From Hydractinia symbiolongicarpus (taxonomy: Eukaryota > Cnidaria > Hydrozoa > Anthoathecata > Hydractiniidae), in contig NC_079879.1 in NCBI RefSeq assembly GCF_029227915.1, positions 2,170,001-2,234,000 on the forward strand: a stretch of 64,000 bases of DNA, read 5' to 3'. Shown piece after piece: positions 24,007 to 36,870 of this stretch. A program made the position numbers and the translations under genes. A model generated the notes under the pieces. It worked only from the letters and a program-made list of their open reading frames with translations, did no database searches and was not told where the DNA came from. The first letter of the stretch is position 1; the number at the start of each line of letters is the position of its first letter.

Positions 24007-26905
24007 GAAAGGATTGACTGTGGGACTTAATTGAACTGATTTTGAACTGTGACCTTACAAATGCTATAATTGAGACAATTGGACTCCAAGAAATAGCATT
24101 CTCCTTAATTTGACATGATTTCAGGAATTCAACAATTACACTGGGCGCTGTGATGGCGCTTCATTTAAAATTTTGTATAAATAAGTCATTTTGTAATGTG
24201 GGACCAATCGTTATCGTTAGCGCGCGCTGAAGAAATAGAGGCAATTTCAAAAAATACATTTCATTGAATTTTTAACAGTATCAATCCGCTTCAGTTACAA
24301 CGGTTGCGTCACATATTCGTACCAACATGTATTTAGCGATATTTTTCTGATATTACTAGGTTGCATCGCTTTTAACAGTGAAACGATTGACTGTGGGACT
24401 TAATTGAACTGATTTTGGAGTTTGACCTTATAAACGTGATAAATGACACAATTTGACTCCAAGAAATAACATTCTCCTTAATTTCACATGATTGCTGAAA
24501 CTCAGCGATTGCACTGGGCTCTGTGATCGCGCTTCATTTGAAGATTTGGATATATTAGTAAATTTGTAATGTGGGAACAATCTTAGCCCATAGCGCGTGC
24601 TGAAGAGGAAGAGACATTTTAAAAAACTACATTTCATTGACTTTCTAACGGTAGCAGTCCGTTTGAGTTACACCGGTTGCGTCACATAGTCGTACCAACA
24701 TGTATTTAGCAATATTTTTCTGACATTACTAAGTTGCATCGCTTTTAACAGTGAAACGATTGACTGTGGGACTTTATTGAACTGAGTTTGGAATTTGCCC
24801 TTATAACTGTTATAAATAAGATAATTGGACTCTATGAAATAACATTCTTCTTAATTTGACATGATTGCTGGAACTCAGCGATTACCCTGGACGCTGTGGT
24901 AGCGCTTTAATAAAAAATTTGGATAATTAAGTCATTGTGTAACGTGGGACCAATCCTAGCCGTTAGCGTTCATTGAAGAAACACAGACATTTTCAAAAAT
25001 TACAATTCATTGAATTTCCAGCGGTATCAATCCGTTTGAGTTTCACCGGTTGCGTCACATATTCGTACCAACATGTAATTAGCAATATTTTTCTTATATT
25101 ACTAGGTTGCATCGCTTTTGACAGTGAAACGATTGACTGTGGGATTTAATTGAACTGATTTTGGACTTTGACCTTGTAAATATTATAAATGAGACAATTG
25201 GACTCCAAGAAATAACATTCTTCTTAATTTGACATGATTGCTGGAACTCAGCGATTACACTGGCCGCTGTGGTAGCGCTTTAATGAAAAATTTGGATATA
25301 TTAGTAAATTTGTAATGTGGGAACAATCTTAGCCCATAGCGCGTGCTGAAGAGGAAGAGACATTTTAAAATACTACATTCAATGGACTTTCCAACCGTAG
25401 CACTCCGTTTGAGTTTCACCGGTTGTGTCACATATTCGTACCAACATGTATTTAGCAATATTTTTCTTATATTACTAGGTTGCATCGCTTTTGACAGTGA
25501 AACGATTGACTGTGGGATTTAATTGAACTGATTTTGGACTTTGACCTTGTAAATATTATAAATGAGACAATTGGACTCCAAGAAATAACATTCTTCTTAA
25601 TTTGACATGATTGCTGGAACTCAGCGATTACACTGGCCGCTGTGGTAGCGCTTTAATGAAAAATTTGTATAAATAAGTCATTTTGTACTGTGGGACCAAT
25701 CGTAGTCGTCAACGCGCGCTGAAGAAATAGAGACAGTTTCAAAAACTACATTTCATTGACTTTCTAACAGTATCAGTCCGCTTGAGTTACAACGGTTCCG
25801 TCACATATTCCTACCAACATGTATTTAGCAATATTTTTCTGATATTACTAGGTTGCATCGCTGTCAACAGTGAAAGGATTGACTGTGGGACTTAATTGAA
25901 CTGATTTTGAACTGTGACCTTACAAATGCTATAATTGAGACAATTGGACTCCAAGAAATAGCATTCTCCTTAATTTGACATGATTTCAGGAATTCAACAA
26001 TTACACTGGGCGCTGTGATGGCGCTTCATTTAAAATTTTGTATAAATAAGTCATTTTGTAATGTGGGACCAATCGTTATCGTTAGCGCGCGCTGAAGAAA
26101 TAGAGGCAATTTCAAAAAATACATTTCATTGAATTTTTAACAGTATCAATCCGCTTCAGTTACAACGGTTGCGTCACATATTCGTACCAACATGTATTTA
26201 GCGATATTTTTCTGATATTACTAGGTTGCATCGCTTTTAACAGTGAAACGATTGACTGTGGGACTTAATTGAACTGATTTTGGAGTTTGACCTTATAAAC
26301 GTGATAAATGACACAATTTGACTCCAAGAAATAACATTCTCCTTAATTTCACATGATTGCTGAAACTCAGCGATTGCACTGGGCTCTGTGATCGCGCTTC
26401 ATTTGAAGATTTGGATATATTAGTAAATTTGTAATGTGGGAACAATCTTAGCCCATAGCGCGTGCTGAAGAGGAAGAGACATTTTAAAAAACTACATTTC
26501 ATTGACTTTCTAACGGTAGCAGTCCGTTTGAGTTACACCGGTTGCGTCACATAGTCGTACCAACATGTATTTAGCAATATTTTTCTGACATTACTAAGTT
26601 GCATCGCTTTTAACAGTGAAACGATTGACTGTGGGACTTTATTGAACTGAGTTTGGAATTTGCCCTTATAACTGTTATAAATAAGATAATTGGACTCTAT
26701 GAAATAACATTCTTCTTAATTTGACATGATTGCTGGAACTCAGCGATTACCCTGGACGCTGTGGTAGCGCTTTAATAAAAAATTTGGATAATTAAGTCAT
26801 TGTGTAACGTGGGACCAATCCTAGCCGTTAGCGTTCATTGAAGAAACACAGACATTTTCAAAAATTACAATTCATTGAATTTCCAGCGGTATCAATCCGT
26901 TTGAG
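23170..26905 (+). repeat. 5-monomer higher-order repeat, two copies of 1865 bp
   Basis: Equivalent points are 24428/26293, 24206/26071 (CAATCGTTATCGTTAGCG) and 23390/25255, all 1865 bp apart. Copy 1 runs from about 23170 to 25034 and copy 2 from about 25035 to 26905, where sequence beginning TTTGAGTTACAACGG departs from TTTGAGTTTCACCGG. The unit contains the chimeric monomer. It overlaps the end of the preceding 4-monomer domain, so the two domains grade into each other. Confidence 0.88.
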
Positions 26906-29900
26906 TTACAACGGTTGCGTCACATATTCGTACCAACATGTACATAGCAATATTTTTCTGATATTACTAGGTTACATCGCTGTTGACAGTGAAACGATTG
27001 ACTGTGGGACTTAATTGAGCTGATTTTGGACTTTGTAATTATAAATGTTATAAATGAGACAATTGGACTCCAAGAAATAACATTCTCCTTAATTTGACAT
27101 GATTTCAGGAACTCAGCAATTACACTGGGCGCTGTGTTAGCGTTTTAATGAAAAATTTAGATAAATAAGTCATTTTGTACTGTGGGACCAATCGTTATCG
27201 TTAGCGCGCGCTGAAGAAATAGAGGCAGTTTCAAAAAATACATTTCATTGAATTTTTAACAGTATCAGTCCGCTTTAGTTACAACGGTTGCGTCACATAT
27301 TCGTACCAACATGTATTTAGCGATATTTTTCTGATATTACTAGGTTGCATCGCTTTTAACAGTGAAACGATTGACTGTGGGACTTTATTGAACTGAGTTT
27401 GGAATTTGCCCTTATAAATGTTATAAATGAGATAATTGGACTCTATGAAATAACATTCTCCTTAATTTCACATGATTGCTGAAACTCAGCGATTGCACTG
27501 GGCTCTGTGATCGCGCTTCATTTAAAAATTTGGATATATTAGTAAATTTGTACTGTGGGACCAATCGTAGTCGTTAGCTCGCGATGAAGAAATAGAGACA
27601 GCTTCCAAAACTACATTTCATTGACTTTCTAACAGTATCAGTCCGCTTGGGTTACAACGGTTGCGTCACATATTCGTACCAACATGTATTTAGCGATATT
27701 TTTCTGATATTACTAGATTGCAATACTTTTAACAATGAAGCAATTGACTGTGGAACTTAATTGAAATGATTTTGGACTTTGATCTTATAAATGTGATAAG
27801 TGACACAATTTGACGCCAAGAAATAACATTCTTCTTAATTTGACATGATTGCTGGAAGTCAGCGATTGCACTGGGCGCTGTGGTAGCGCTTTAATGAAAA
27901 ATTTAGATAAATAAGTCATTTTGTACTGTGGGACCAATCGTAGTCGTTACCGTGCCCTGGAGAAATAGAGACAGTTTCAAAAGGTAAATTTCATTGACTT
28001 TCTAACAGTATCACTCCGCCTGAGTTACAACGGCTGCGTCACATATGCGTACCAACATGTATTTAGCGATATTCTTCTGATATTACTAGGGTGCATCGGT
28101 TTAAACAGTGAAACGATTGACTGTGGGACTTAATTGAACTGATTTTGAACTGTGACCTTATAAATGCTATAATTGAGACAATTGGACTCCAAGAAAAAGC
28201 ATTCTCCTTAATTTGACATGATTTCAGGAACTCACAAATTACACTGGGCGCTGTGTTAGCGTTTTAATGAAAAATTTAGATAAATAAGTCATTTTGTACT
28301 GTGGGACCAATCGTTATCGTTAGCGCGCGCTGAAGAAATAGAGGCAGTTTCAAAAAATACATTTCATTGAATTTTTAACAGTATCAGTCCGCTTCAGTTA
28401 CAACGGTTGCGTCACATATTCGTACCAACATGTATTTAGCGATATTTTTCTGATATTACTAGGTTGCATCGCTTTTAACAGTGAAACGATTGACTGTGGG
28501 ACTTAATTGAACTGATTTTGGAGTTTGACCTTATAAACGTGATAAATGACACAATTTGACTCCAAGAAATAACATTCTCCTTAATTTCACATCATTGCTG
28601 AAACTCAGCGATTGCACTGGGCTCTGTGATCGCGCTTCATTTAAAAATTTGGATATATTAGTAAATTTGTAATGTGGGAACAATCTTAGCCCATAGCGCG
28701 TGCTGAAGAGGAAGAGACATTTTAAAAAACTACATTTCATTGACTTTCTAACGGTAGCAGTCCGTTTGAGTTACACCGGTTGCGTCACATAGTCGTACCA
28801 ACATGTATTTAGCAATATTTTTCTGACATTACTAGGTTGCATCGCTTTTAACAGTGAAACGATTGACTGTGGGACTTTATTGAACTGAGTTTGGAATTTG
28901 CCCTTATAAATGTTATAAATGAGATAATTGGACTCTATGAAATAACATTCTTCTTAATTTGACATGATTGCTGGAACTCAGCGATTACCCTGGACGCTGT
29001 GGTAGCGTTTTAATGAAAAATGTAGATAAATAAGTCATTTTGTACTGTGGGACCAATCTTAGCCGTTAGCGTTCATTGAAGAAATACAGACATTTTCAAA
29101 AATTACAATTCATTGAATTTCCAGTGGTATCAGTCCGCTTGAGTTACAACGGTTGCGTCACATATTCGTACCAACATGTATTTAGCGATATTCTTCTGAT
29201 ATTACTAGGGTGCATCGGTTTAAACAGTGAAACGATTGACTGTGAGACTTAATTGAACTGATTTTGGACTTTGATCTTATAAATGATATAAATGAGACAA
29301 TTGGACTACAAGAAATAACATTCTTTTTAATTTGACATGATTGCTGGAACTCAGTGATTACATAGGGCACTGTGGTAGCGCTTTAATGAAAAATTTAGAT
29401 AAATAAGTCATTTTGTACTGTGGGACCAATCGTAGACGTTAGCTCGCGATGAAGAAATAGAAACAGCTTCCAAAACTACATTTCATTGACTTTCTAACAC
29501 GATCAGTCCGCCTGAGTTACAACGGTTGCGTCACAAATTCGTACCAACATGTATTTAGCGATATTTTTCTGATATTACTAGGGTGCATCGGTTTAAACAG
29601 TGAAACGATTGACTGTGGACTTAATTGAACTGATTTTGGACTTTGATCCTATAAATGTGATAAGTGACACAATTTGACTCCAAGAAATAACATTCTTCTC
29701 AATTTGACACGATTGCTGGAAGTCAGCGATTACACTGGGCGCTGTGGTAGCGCTTTTATGAAAAATTTAGATAAATAAATCATTTTGTACTGTGGGACCA
29801 ATCGTAGTCGTTAGCTCGCGATGAAGAAATAGAGACAGCTTCCAAAACTACATTTCATTGACTTTCTAACAGTATCAGTCCGCTTGGGTTACAACGGTTG

Positions 29901-30070
29901 CGTCACATATTCGTACCAACATGTATTTAGCGATATTTTTCTGATATTACTAGATTGCAATACTTTTAACAATGAAGCAATTCACTGAACTGATTTTGGA
30001 CTTTGATCTTATAAATGTGATAAGTGACACAATTTGACGCCAAGAAATAACATTCTTCTTAATTTGACAT
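26906..30070 (+). repeat. mixed satellite monomers, first appearance of the GTTTAAAC subfamily
   Basis: Monomers of several types follow each other without a short clean period. The derived form GGGTGCATCGGTTTAAACAG is first seen near 28088. One monomer near 29985 has an internal deletion of about 17 bp (CAATTCACTGAACTG). Blocks here recur later: 28531 corresponds to 32990 and 29182 to 32522, so the region is a partly preserved older version of the larger unit downstream. Confidence 0.75.
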
Positions 30071-33000
30071 GATTGCTGGAATTCAGCGATTACACAGGGC
30101 GCTGTGATAGCGCTTCATTTAAAAATTTGGATAAATAAGTCATTTTGTAATGTGGGACCAATCAGAGCCCATAGCGCGTGCTGAAGAGATAGAGACAGAT
30201 TCAAAAACTACATTTCATTGACTTTCTAACAGTAGCAGTCCGTTTGAGTTACAACGGTTGCGTCACATATTCGCACCAACATTTGTTTTGCGATAATTTT
30301 TTGATATTACTAGGTTGCATCGCTTTTAACAGTGAAAAGATTGACAGTGGGACTTAATTCAACTGATTTTGGACTTTGACCTTATAAATGTGATAAATGA
30401 CCCAATTGGGCTCCAAGAAATAACATTCTTCTTAATTTGACATGATTGCTGGAACTCAGCGATTACACTGGGCGCTGTGATAGCGCTTCATTTAAAAATT
30501 TAGATAAATAAGTCATTGTGTGGGACCAATCCTAGCCGTTAGCGTACCTTGTAGAAATAGAGAAATTTTCAAAAAAATACAATTCATTGAAATTCCAGCG
30601 GTATCAATCCGTTTGAGTTACAACGGTTGCGTCACATATTGGTACCAACATTCATTTTTCGATGTTTTTCTGATATTACTAGGTTGCTTCGCTTTTAACA
30701 GTGAAAAGATTGACGTTGGGAGTTAATTGAACTGATTTTAGACTTTGACCTTATAAATGTTATATATGAGACAATTGGACTCCAAGAAATAACAATCTTC
30801 TTAATTTGACATGATTGCAGGAACTCAGAGATTACACTGGGCTCTGTGGTAGCGCTTTAATGAAAAATTTGTATAAATAAGTCATTTTGTACTGTGGGAC
30901 CAATCGTAGTCGTTAGCGCGCGCTGAAGAAATAGAGACAGTTTCAAAAACTACATTTCATTGACTTTCTAACAGTATCAGTCCGCTTGAGTTACAACGGT
31001 TCCGTCTTATATTCGTACCAACATGTATTTAGCGATATTTTTCTGATATTACTAGTTTGCATCGCTTTTAACAATGAAGCGATTGACTGTGGGACTTAAT
31101 TGATCTGACTTTGGAGTTTGACCTTATAAATGTGATAAATGACACAATTTGACTCCAAGAAATAACATTCTCCTTAGTTTGACATGATTGCTGGAACTCA
31201 TCGATTGCACTGGGTTCCGTGATGGCGCTTCATTTAAAAATTTGGATATATTAGTAATTTTGTAATGTGGGACCAATCTTAGTCCATAGCACGCGCTGAA
31301 GAGAAAGAGAAATTTTCAAAAACTATATTTCATGGACTTTCTAACGGTAGCAGTCCGTTTGAGTTACACCAGTTGCGCCACATATTCGTACCAACATGTA
31401 TTTAGCAATATTTTTCTTATATTAGTAGGTTGCATCGCTTTTGACAGTAAAACGATTGACTGTGGGACTTAATTGAACTGATCTTGGAGTTTGACCTTAT
31501 AAACGTGATAAATGACACAATTTGACTCCAAGAAATAACATTCTCCTTAATTCGACATGATTGCTGAAACTTAGCGATTGCACTGGGCTCTGTGATGGCG
31601 CTTCATTTAAAAATTTGGATATAATAGTAATTTTGTAATGTGGGACCAATCTTAGCCCATAGTGCGCGCTGAAGAGAAAGAGACATTTTCAAAAACTACA
31701 TTTCATGGACTTTCTAACAGTAGCAGTCCGATTGAGTTACACCGGTTGCGTCACATATTCGTACCAACATGTATTTAGCAATATTTTTCTTATATTACTA
31801 GGTTGCATCGCTATTGACAGTGAAACGATTGACTGTGGGATTTAATTGAACTGATTTTGGAATTTGACCTTATAAATGTTATAAATGAGACAAATGGACT
31901 CCAAGAAGTAACATTCCTCTTAATTTGACATGATTTGTGGAACTCAGCGATTACACTGGGCGCTGTGGTAGAGCTTTAACGTAAAATTTTGATAAATAAG
32001 TCATTTTGTACTGTGGGACCAATCAAAGCCAATAGCGCACGCTGAAGATATAGAGACAGTTTCAAAAGTTACATTTCATTGGCTTTCTAATGTAAGCAGT
32101 CCATTGGAGTTACAACGGTTGTGTCACATATTCGTACCAACATGTACTTAGCAATATTTTTCTGATATTACTAGGTTGAATCGCTGTTAACAGTGAAACG
32201 ATTGACTGTGGGACTTAATTGAACTGATTTTGGACTTTGACCTTATAAATGTTATAAATGAGACAATTGGACTCCAAGAAATTACATTCTCCTTAATTTG
32301 ACATGATTGCTGGAATTCAGCGATTGCACTGGGCGCTGTGATGGCGCTTCATTTTTAAAATTTGGATATATTAGTAATTTTGTAATGTGGGACCAATCTT
32401 AGCCCATAGCGCGCGCTGAAGAAATAGAGACAGCTTCCAAAACTACATTTCATTGACTTTCTAACAGTATCAGTCCGGCTGAGTTACAACGGCTGCGTCA
32501 CATATGCGTACCAACATGTATTTAGCGATATTCTTCTGATATTACTAGGGTGCATCGGTTTAAACAGTGAAACGATTGACTGTGAGACTTAATTGAACTG
32601 ATTTTGGACTTTGACCTTATAAATGATATAAATGAGACAATTGGACTACAAGAAATAACATTCTTTTTAATTTGACATGATTGCTGGAACTCAGTGATTA
32701 CATAGGGCACTGTGGTAGCGCTTTAATGAAAAATTTAGATAAATAAGTCATTTTGTACTGTGGGACCAATCGTTATCGTTAGCGCGCGCTGAAGAAATAG
32801 AGGCAGTTTCAAAAAATACATTTCATTGACTTTTTAACAGTGTCAGTCCGCTTCAGTTACAACGGTTGCGTCACATATTCGTACCAACATGTATTTAGCG
32901 ATATTTTTCTGATATTACTAGGTTGCATCGCTTTTAACAGTGAAACGATTGACTGTGGGACTTAATTGAACTGATTTTGGAGTTTGACCTTATAAACGTG

Positions 33001-36000
33001 ATAAATGACACAATTTGACTCCAAGAAATAACATTCTCCTTAATTTCACATGATTGCTGAAACTCAGCGATTGCACTGGGCTCTGTGATCGCGCTTCATT
33101 TAAAAATTTGGATATATTAGTAAATTTGTAATGTGGGAACAAACTTAGCCCATAGCGCGTGCTGAAGAGGAAGAGACATTTTAAAAAACTACATTTCATT
33201 GACTTTCTAACGGTAGCAGTCCGTTTGAGTTACACCGGTTGCGTCACATAGTCGTACCAACATGTATTTAGCAATATTTTTCTGACATTACTAGGTTGCA
33301 TCGCTTTTAACAGTGAAACGATTGACTGTGGGACTTTATTGAACTGAGTTTGGAATTTGCCCTTATAAATGTTATAAATGAGATAATTGGACTCTATGAA
33401 ATAACATTCTTCTTAATTTGACATGATTGCTGGAACTCAGCGATTACCCTGGACGCTGTGGTAGCGCTTTAATGAAAAATTTGGATAATTAAGTCGTTGT
33501 GTAACGTGGGACCAATCCTAGCCGTTAGCGTTCATTGAAGAAATACAGACATTTTCAAAAATTACAATTCATTGAATTTCCAGCGGTATCAATCCGTTTG
33601 AGTTACAACGGTTGCGTCACATATTCGTACCAACATGTGCATAGCAATATTTTTCTGATATTACTAGGTTACATCGCTGTTAACAGTGAAACGATTGACT
33701 GTGGGACTTAATTGAGCTGATTTTGGACTTTGTAATTATAAATGTTATAAATGAGACAATTGGACTCCAAGACATAACATTCTTCTTATCTTTACATGAT
33801 ATCTGGAACTCAGCAATTACACTGGGCGCTGTGTCAGCGTTTTAATGAAAAATGTAGATAAATAAGTCATTTTGTACTGTGGGACCAATCGTAATCGTTA
33901 GCGCGCGCTCAAGAAATAGAGGCAGTTTCAAAAAATACATTTCATTGAATTTCTAACAGTATCAGTCCGCTTGAGTTACAACGGTTGCGTCACATATTCG
34001 TACCAACATGTATTTAGCGATATTTTTCTGATATTACTAGGTTGCATCGCTCTTAACAATGAAACGATTGACTGTGCGACTTAATTGAATTATTTTGGAC
34101 TTCGACCTTATAAATGTGATAAATGACACAATTGGACTCCAAGAAAAGACATTCTCCTTAATTAGACATGATTGATGGAATTCAGCGATTACACAGGGCG
34201 CTGTGATAGCGCTTCATTTAAAAATTTGGATAAATAAGTCATTTTGTAATGTGGGACCAATCAGAGCCCATAGCGCGTGCTGAAGAGATAGAGACAGATT
34301 CAAAAACTACATTTCATTGACTTTCTAACAGTAGCAGTCCGTTTGAGTTACAACGGTTGCGTCACATATTCGTACCAACATTTGTTTTGCGATAATTTTT
34401 TGATATTACTAGGTTGCATCGCTTTTAACAGTGAAAAGATTGACGGTGGGACTTAATTCAACTGATTTTGGACTTTGACCTTATAAATGTGATAAATGAC
34501 CCAATTGGCCTCCAAGAAATAACATTCTTCTTAATTTGACATGATTGCTGGAACTCAGCGATTACACTGGGCGCTGTGATAGCGCTTCATTTAAAAATTT
34601 AGATAAATAAGTCATTGTGTGGGACCAATCCTAGCCGTTAGCGTACCTTGTAGAAATAGAGAAATTTTCAAAAAAATACAATTCATTGAAATTCCAGCGG
34701 TATCAATCCGTTTGAGTTACAACGGTTGCGTCACATATTAGTACCAACATTCATTTTTCGATGTTTTTCTGATATTACTAGGTTGCTTCGCTTTTAACAG
34801 TGAAAAGATTGACGGTGGGAGTTAATTGAACTGATTTTAGACTTTGACCTTATAAATGTTATATATGAGACAATTGGACTCCAAGAAATAACAATCTTCT
34901 TAATTTGACATGATTGCAGGAACTCAGCGATTACACTGGGCTCTGTGGTAGCGCTTTAATGAAAAATTTGTATAAATAAGTCATTTTGTACTGTGGGACC
35001 AATCGTAGTCGTTAGCGCGCGCTGAAGAAATAGAGACAGTTTCAAAAACTACATTTCATTGACTTTCTAACAGTATCAGTCCGCTTGAGTTACAACGGTT
35101 CCGTCTTATATTCGTACCAACATGTATTTAGCGATATTTTTCTGATATTACTAGTTTGCATCGCTTTTAACAATGAAGCGATTGACTGTGGGACTTAATT
35201 GATCTGACTTTGGAGTTTGACCTTATAAATGTGATAAATGACACAATTTGACTCCAAGAAATAACATTCTCCTTAGTTTGACATGATTGCTGGAACTCAT
35301 CGATTGCACTGGGTTCCGTGATCGCGCTTCATTTAAAAATTTGGATATATTAGTAATTTTGTAATGTTGGACCAATCTTAGTCCATAGCACGCGCTGAAG
35401 AGAAAGAGAAATTTTCAAAAACTATGTTTCATGGACTTTCTAACGGTAGCAGTCCGTTTGAGTTACACCAGTTGCGCCACATATTCGTACCAACATGTAT
35501 TTAGCAATATTTTTCTTATATTAGTAGGTTGCATCGCTTTTGACAGTAAATCGATTGACTGTGGGACTTAATTGAACTGATCTTGGAGTTTGACCTTATA
35601 AACGTGATAAATGACACAATTTGACTCCAAGAAATAACATTCTCCTTAATTCGACATGATTGCTGAAACTTAGCGATTGCACTGGGCTCTGTGATGGCGC
35701 TTCATTTAAAAATTTGGATATATTAGTAATTTTGTAATGTGGGACCAATCTTAGCCCATAGTGCGCGCTGAAGAGAAAGAGATATTTTCAAAAACTACAT
35801 TTCATGGACTTTCTAACAGTAGCAGTCCGATTGAGTTACACCGGTTGCGTCACATATTCGTACCAACATGTATTTAGCAATATTTTTCTTATATTACTAG
35901 GTTGCATCGCTATTGACAGTGAAACGATTGACTGTGGGATTTAATTGAACTGATTTTGGAATTTGACCTTATAAATGTTATAAATGAGACAAATGGACTC

Positions 36001-36870
36001 CAAGAAGTAACATTCTTCCTAATTTGACATGATTTGTGGAACTCAGCGATTACACTGGGCGCTGTGGTAGAGCTTTAACGTAAAATTTTGATAAATAAGT
36101 CATTTTGTACTGTGGGACCAATCGAAGCCAATAGCGCACGCTGAAGATATAGAGACAGTTTCAAAAGTTACATTTCATTGGCTTTCTAATGTTAGCAGTC
36201 CGTTTGAGTTACAACGGTTGTGTCACATATTCGTACCAACATGTACTTAGCAATATTTTTCTGATATTACTAGGTTGAATCGCTGTTAACAGTGAAACGA
36301 TTGACTGTGGGACTTAATTGAACTGATTTTGGACTTTGACCTGATAAATGTTATAAATGAGACAATTGGACTCCAAGAAATAACATTCTCCTTAATTTGA
36401 CATGATTGCTGGAATTCAGCGATTGCACTGGGCACTGTGATGGCGCTTCATTTTTAAAATTTGGATATATTAGTAATTTTGTAATGTGGGACCAATCTTA
36501 GCCCATAGCGCGCGCTGAATAAATAGAGACAGCTTCCAAAACTACATTTCATTGACTTTCTAACAGTATCAGTCCGGCTGAGTTACAACGGCTGCGTCAC
36601 ATATGCGTACCAACATGTATTTAGCGATATTCTTCTGATATTTCTAGGGTGCATCGGTTTAAACAGTGAAACGATTGACTGTGAGACTTAATTGAACTGA
36701 TTTTGGACTTTGACCTTATAAATGATATAAATGAGACAATTGGACTACAAGAAATAACATTCTTTTTAATTTGACATGATTGCTGGAACTCAGTGATTAC
36801 ATAGGGCACTGTGGTAGCGCTTTAATGAAAAATTTAGATAAATATGTCATTTTGTACTGTGGGACCAATC
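30071..36870 (+). repeat. large satellite duplication with 4099-bp spacing
   Basis: Segments 30071-32771 and 34170-36870 are nearly identical, offset by 4099 bp (about 11 monomers). Matching points include 30520/34619 and 32522/36621, and the rare variant TCCGTCTTATATTCG near 31000 and 35100. The roughly 1.4 kb between the copies (32772-34169) is other satellite, close to the 28.5-29.1 kb block. The duplication therefore carries seven monomers plus a spacer of four. Confidence 0.88.

Noticed and set aside
16222-28740. Minus-strand open frames of 69-107 codons beginning M-Q-P-S-N or M-K-C-S-F
   Set aside because: They recur at multiples of 373 bp as frames of satellite monomers, have no domain, and are closed in sister monomers by ordinary satellite variants. 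They are not genes.
7699-30726. Plus-strand 68-codon frames beginning M-E-P-I or M-G-P-I (7699, 14134, 14503, 30520)
   Set aside because: They are the same satellite monomer type read in one frame, kept open by the TCATTGTGTGG variant. Copy number and position follow the satellite, not a gene.
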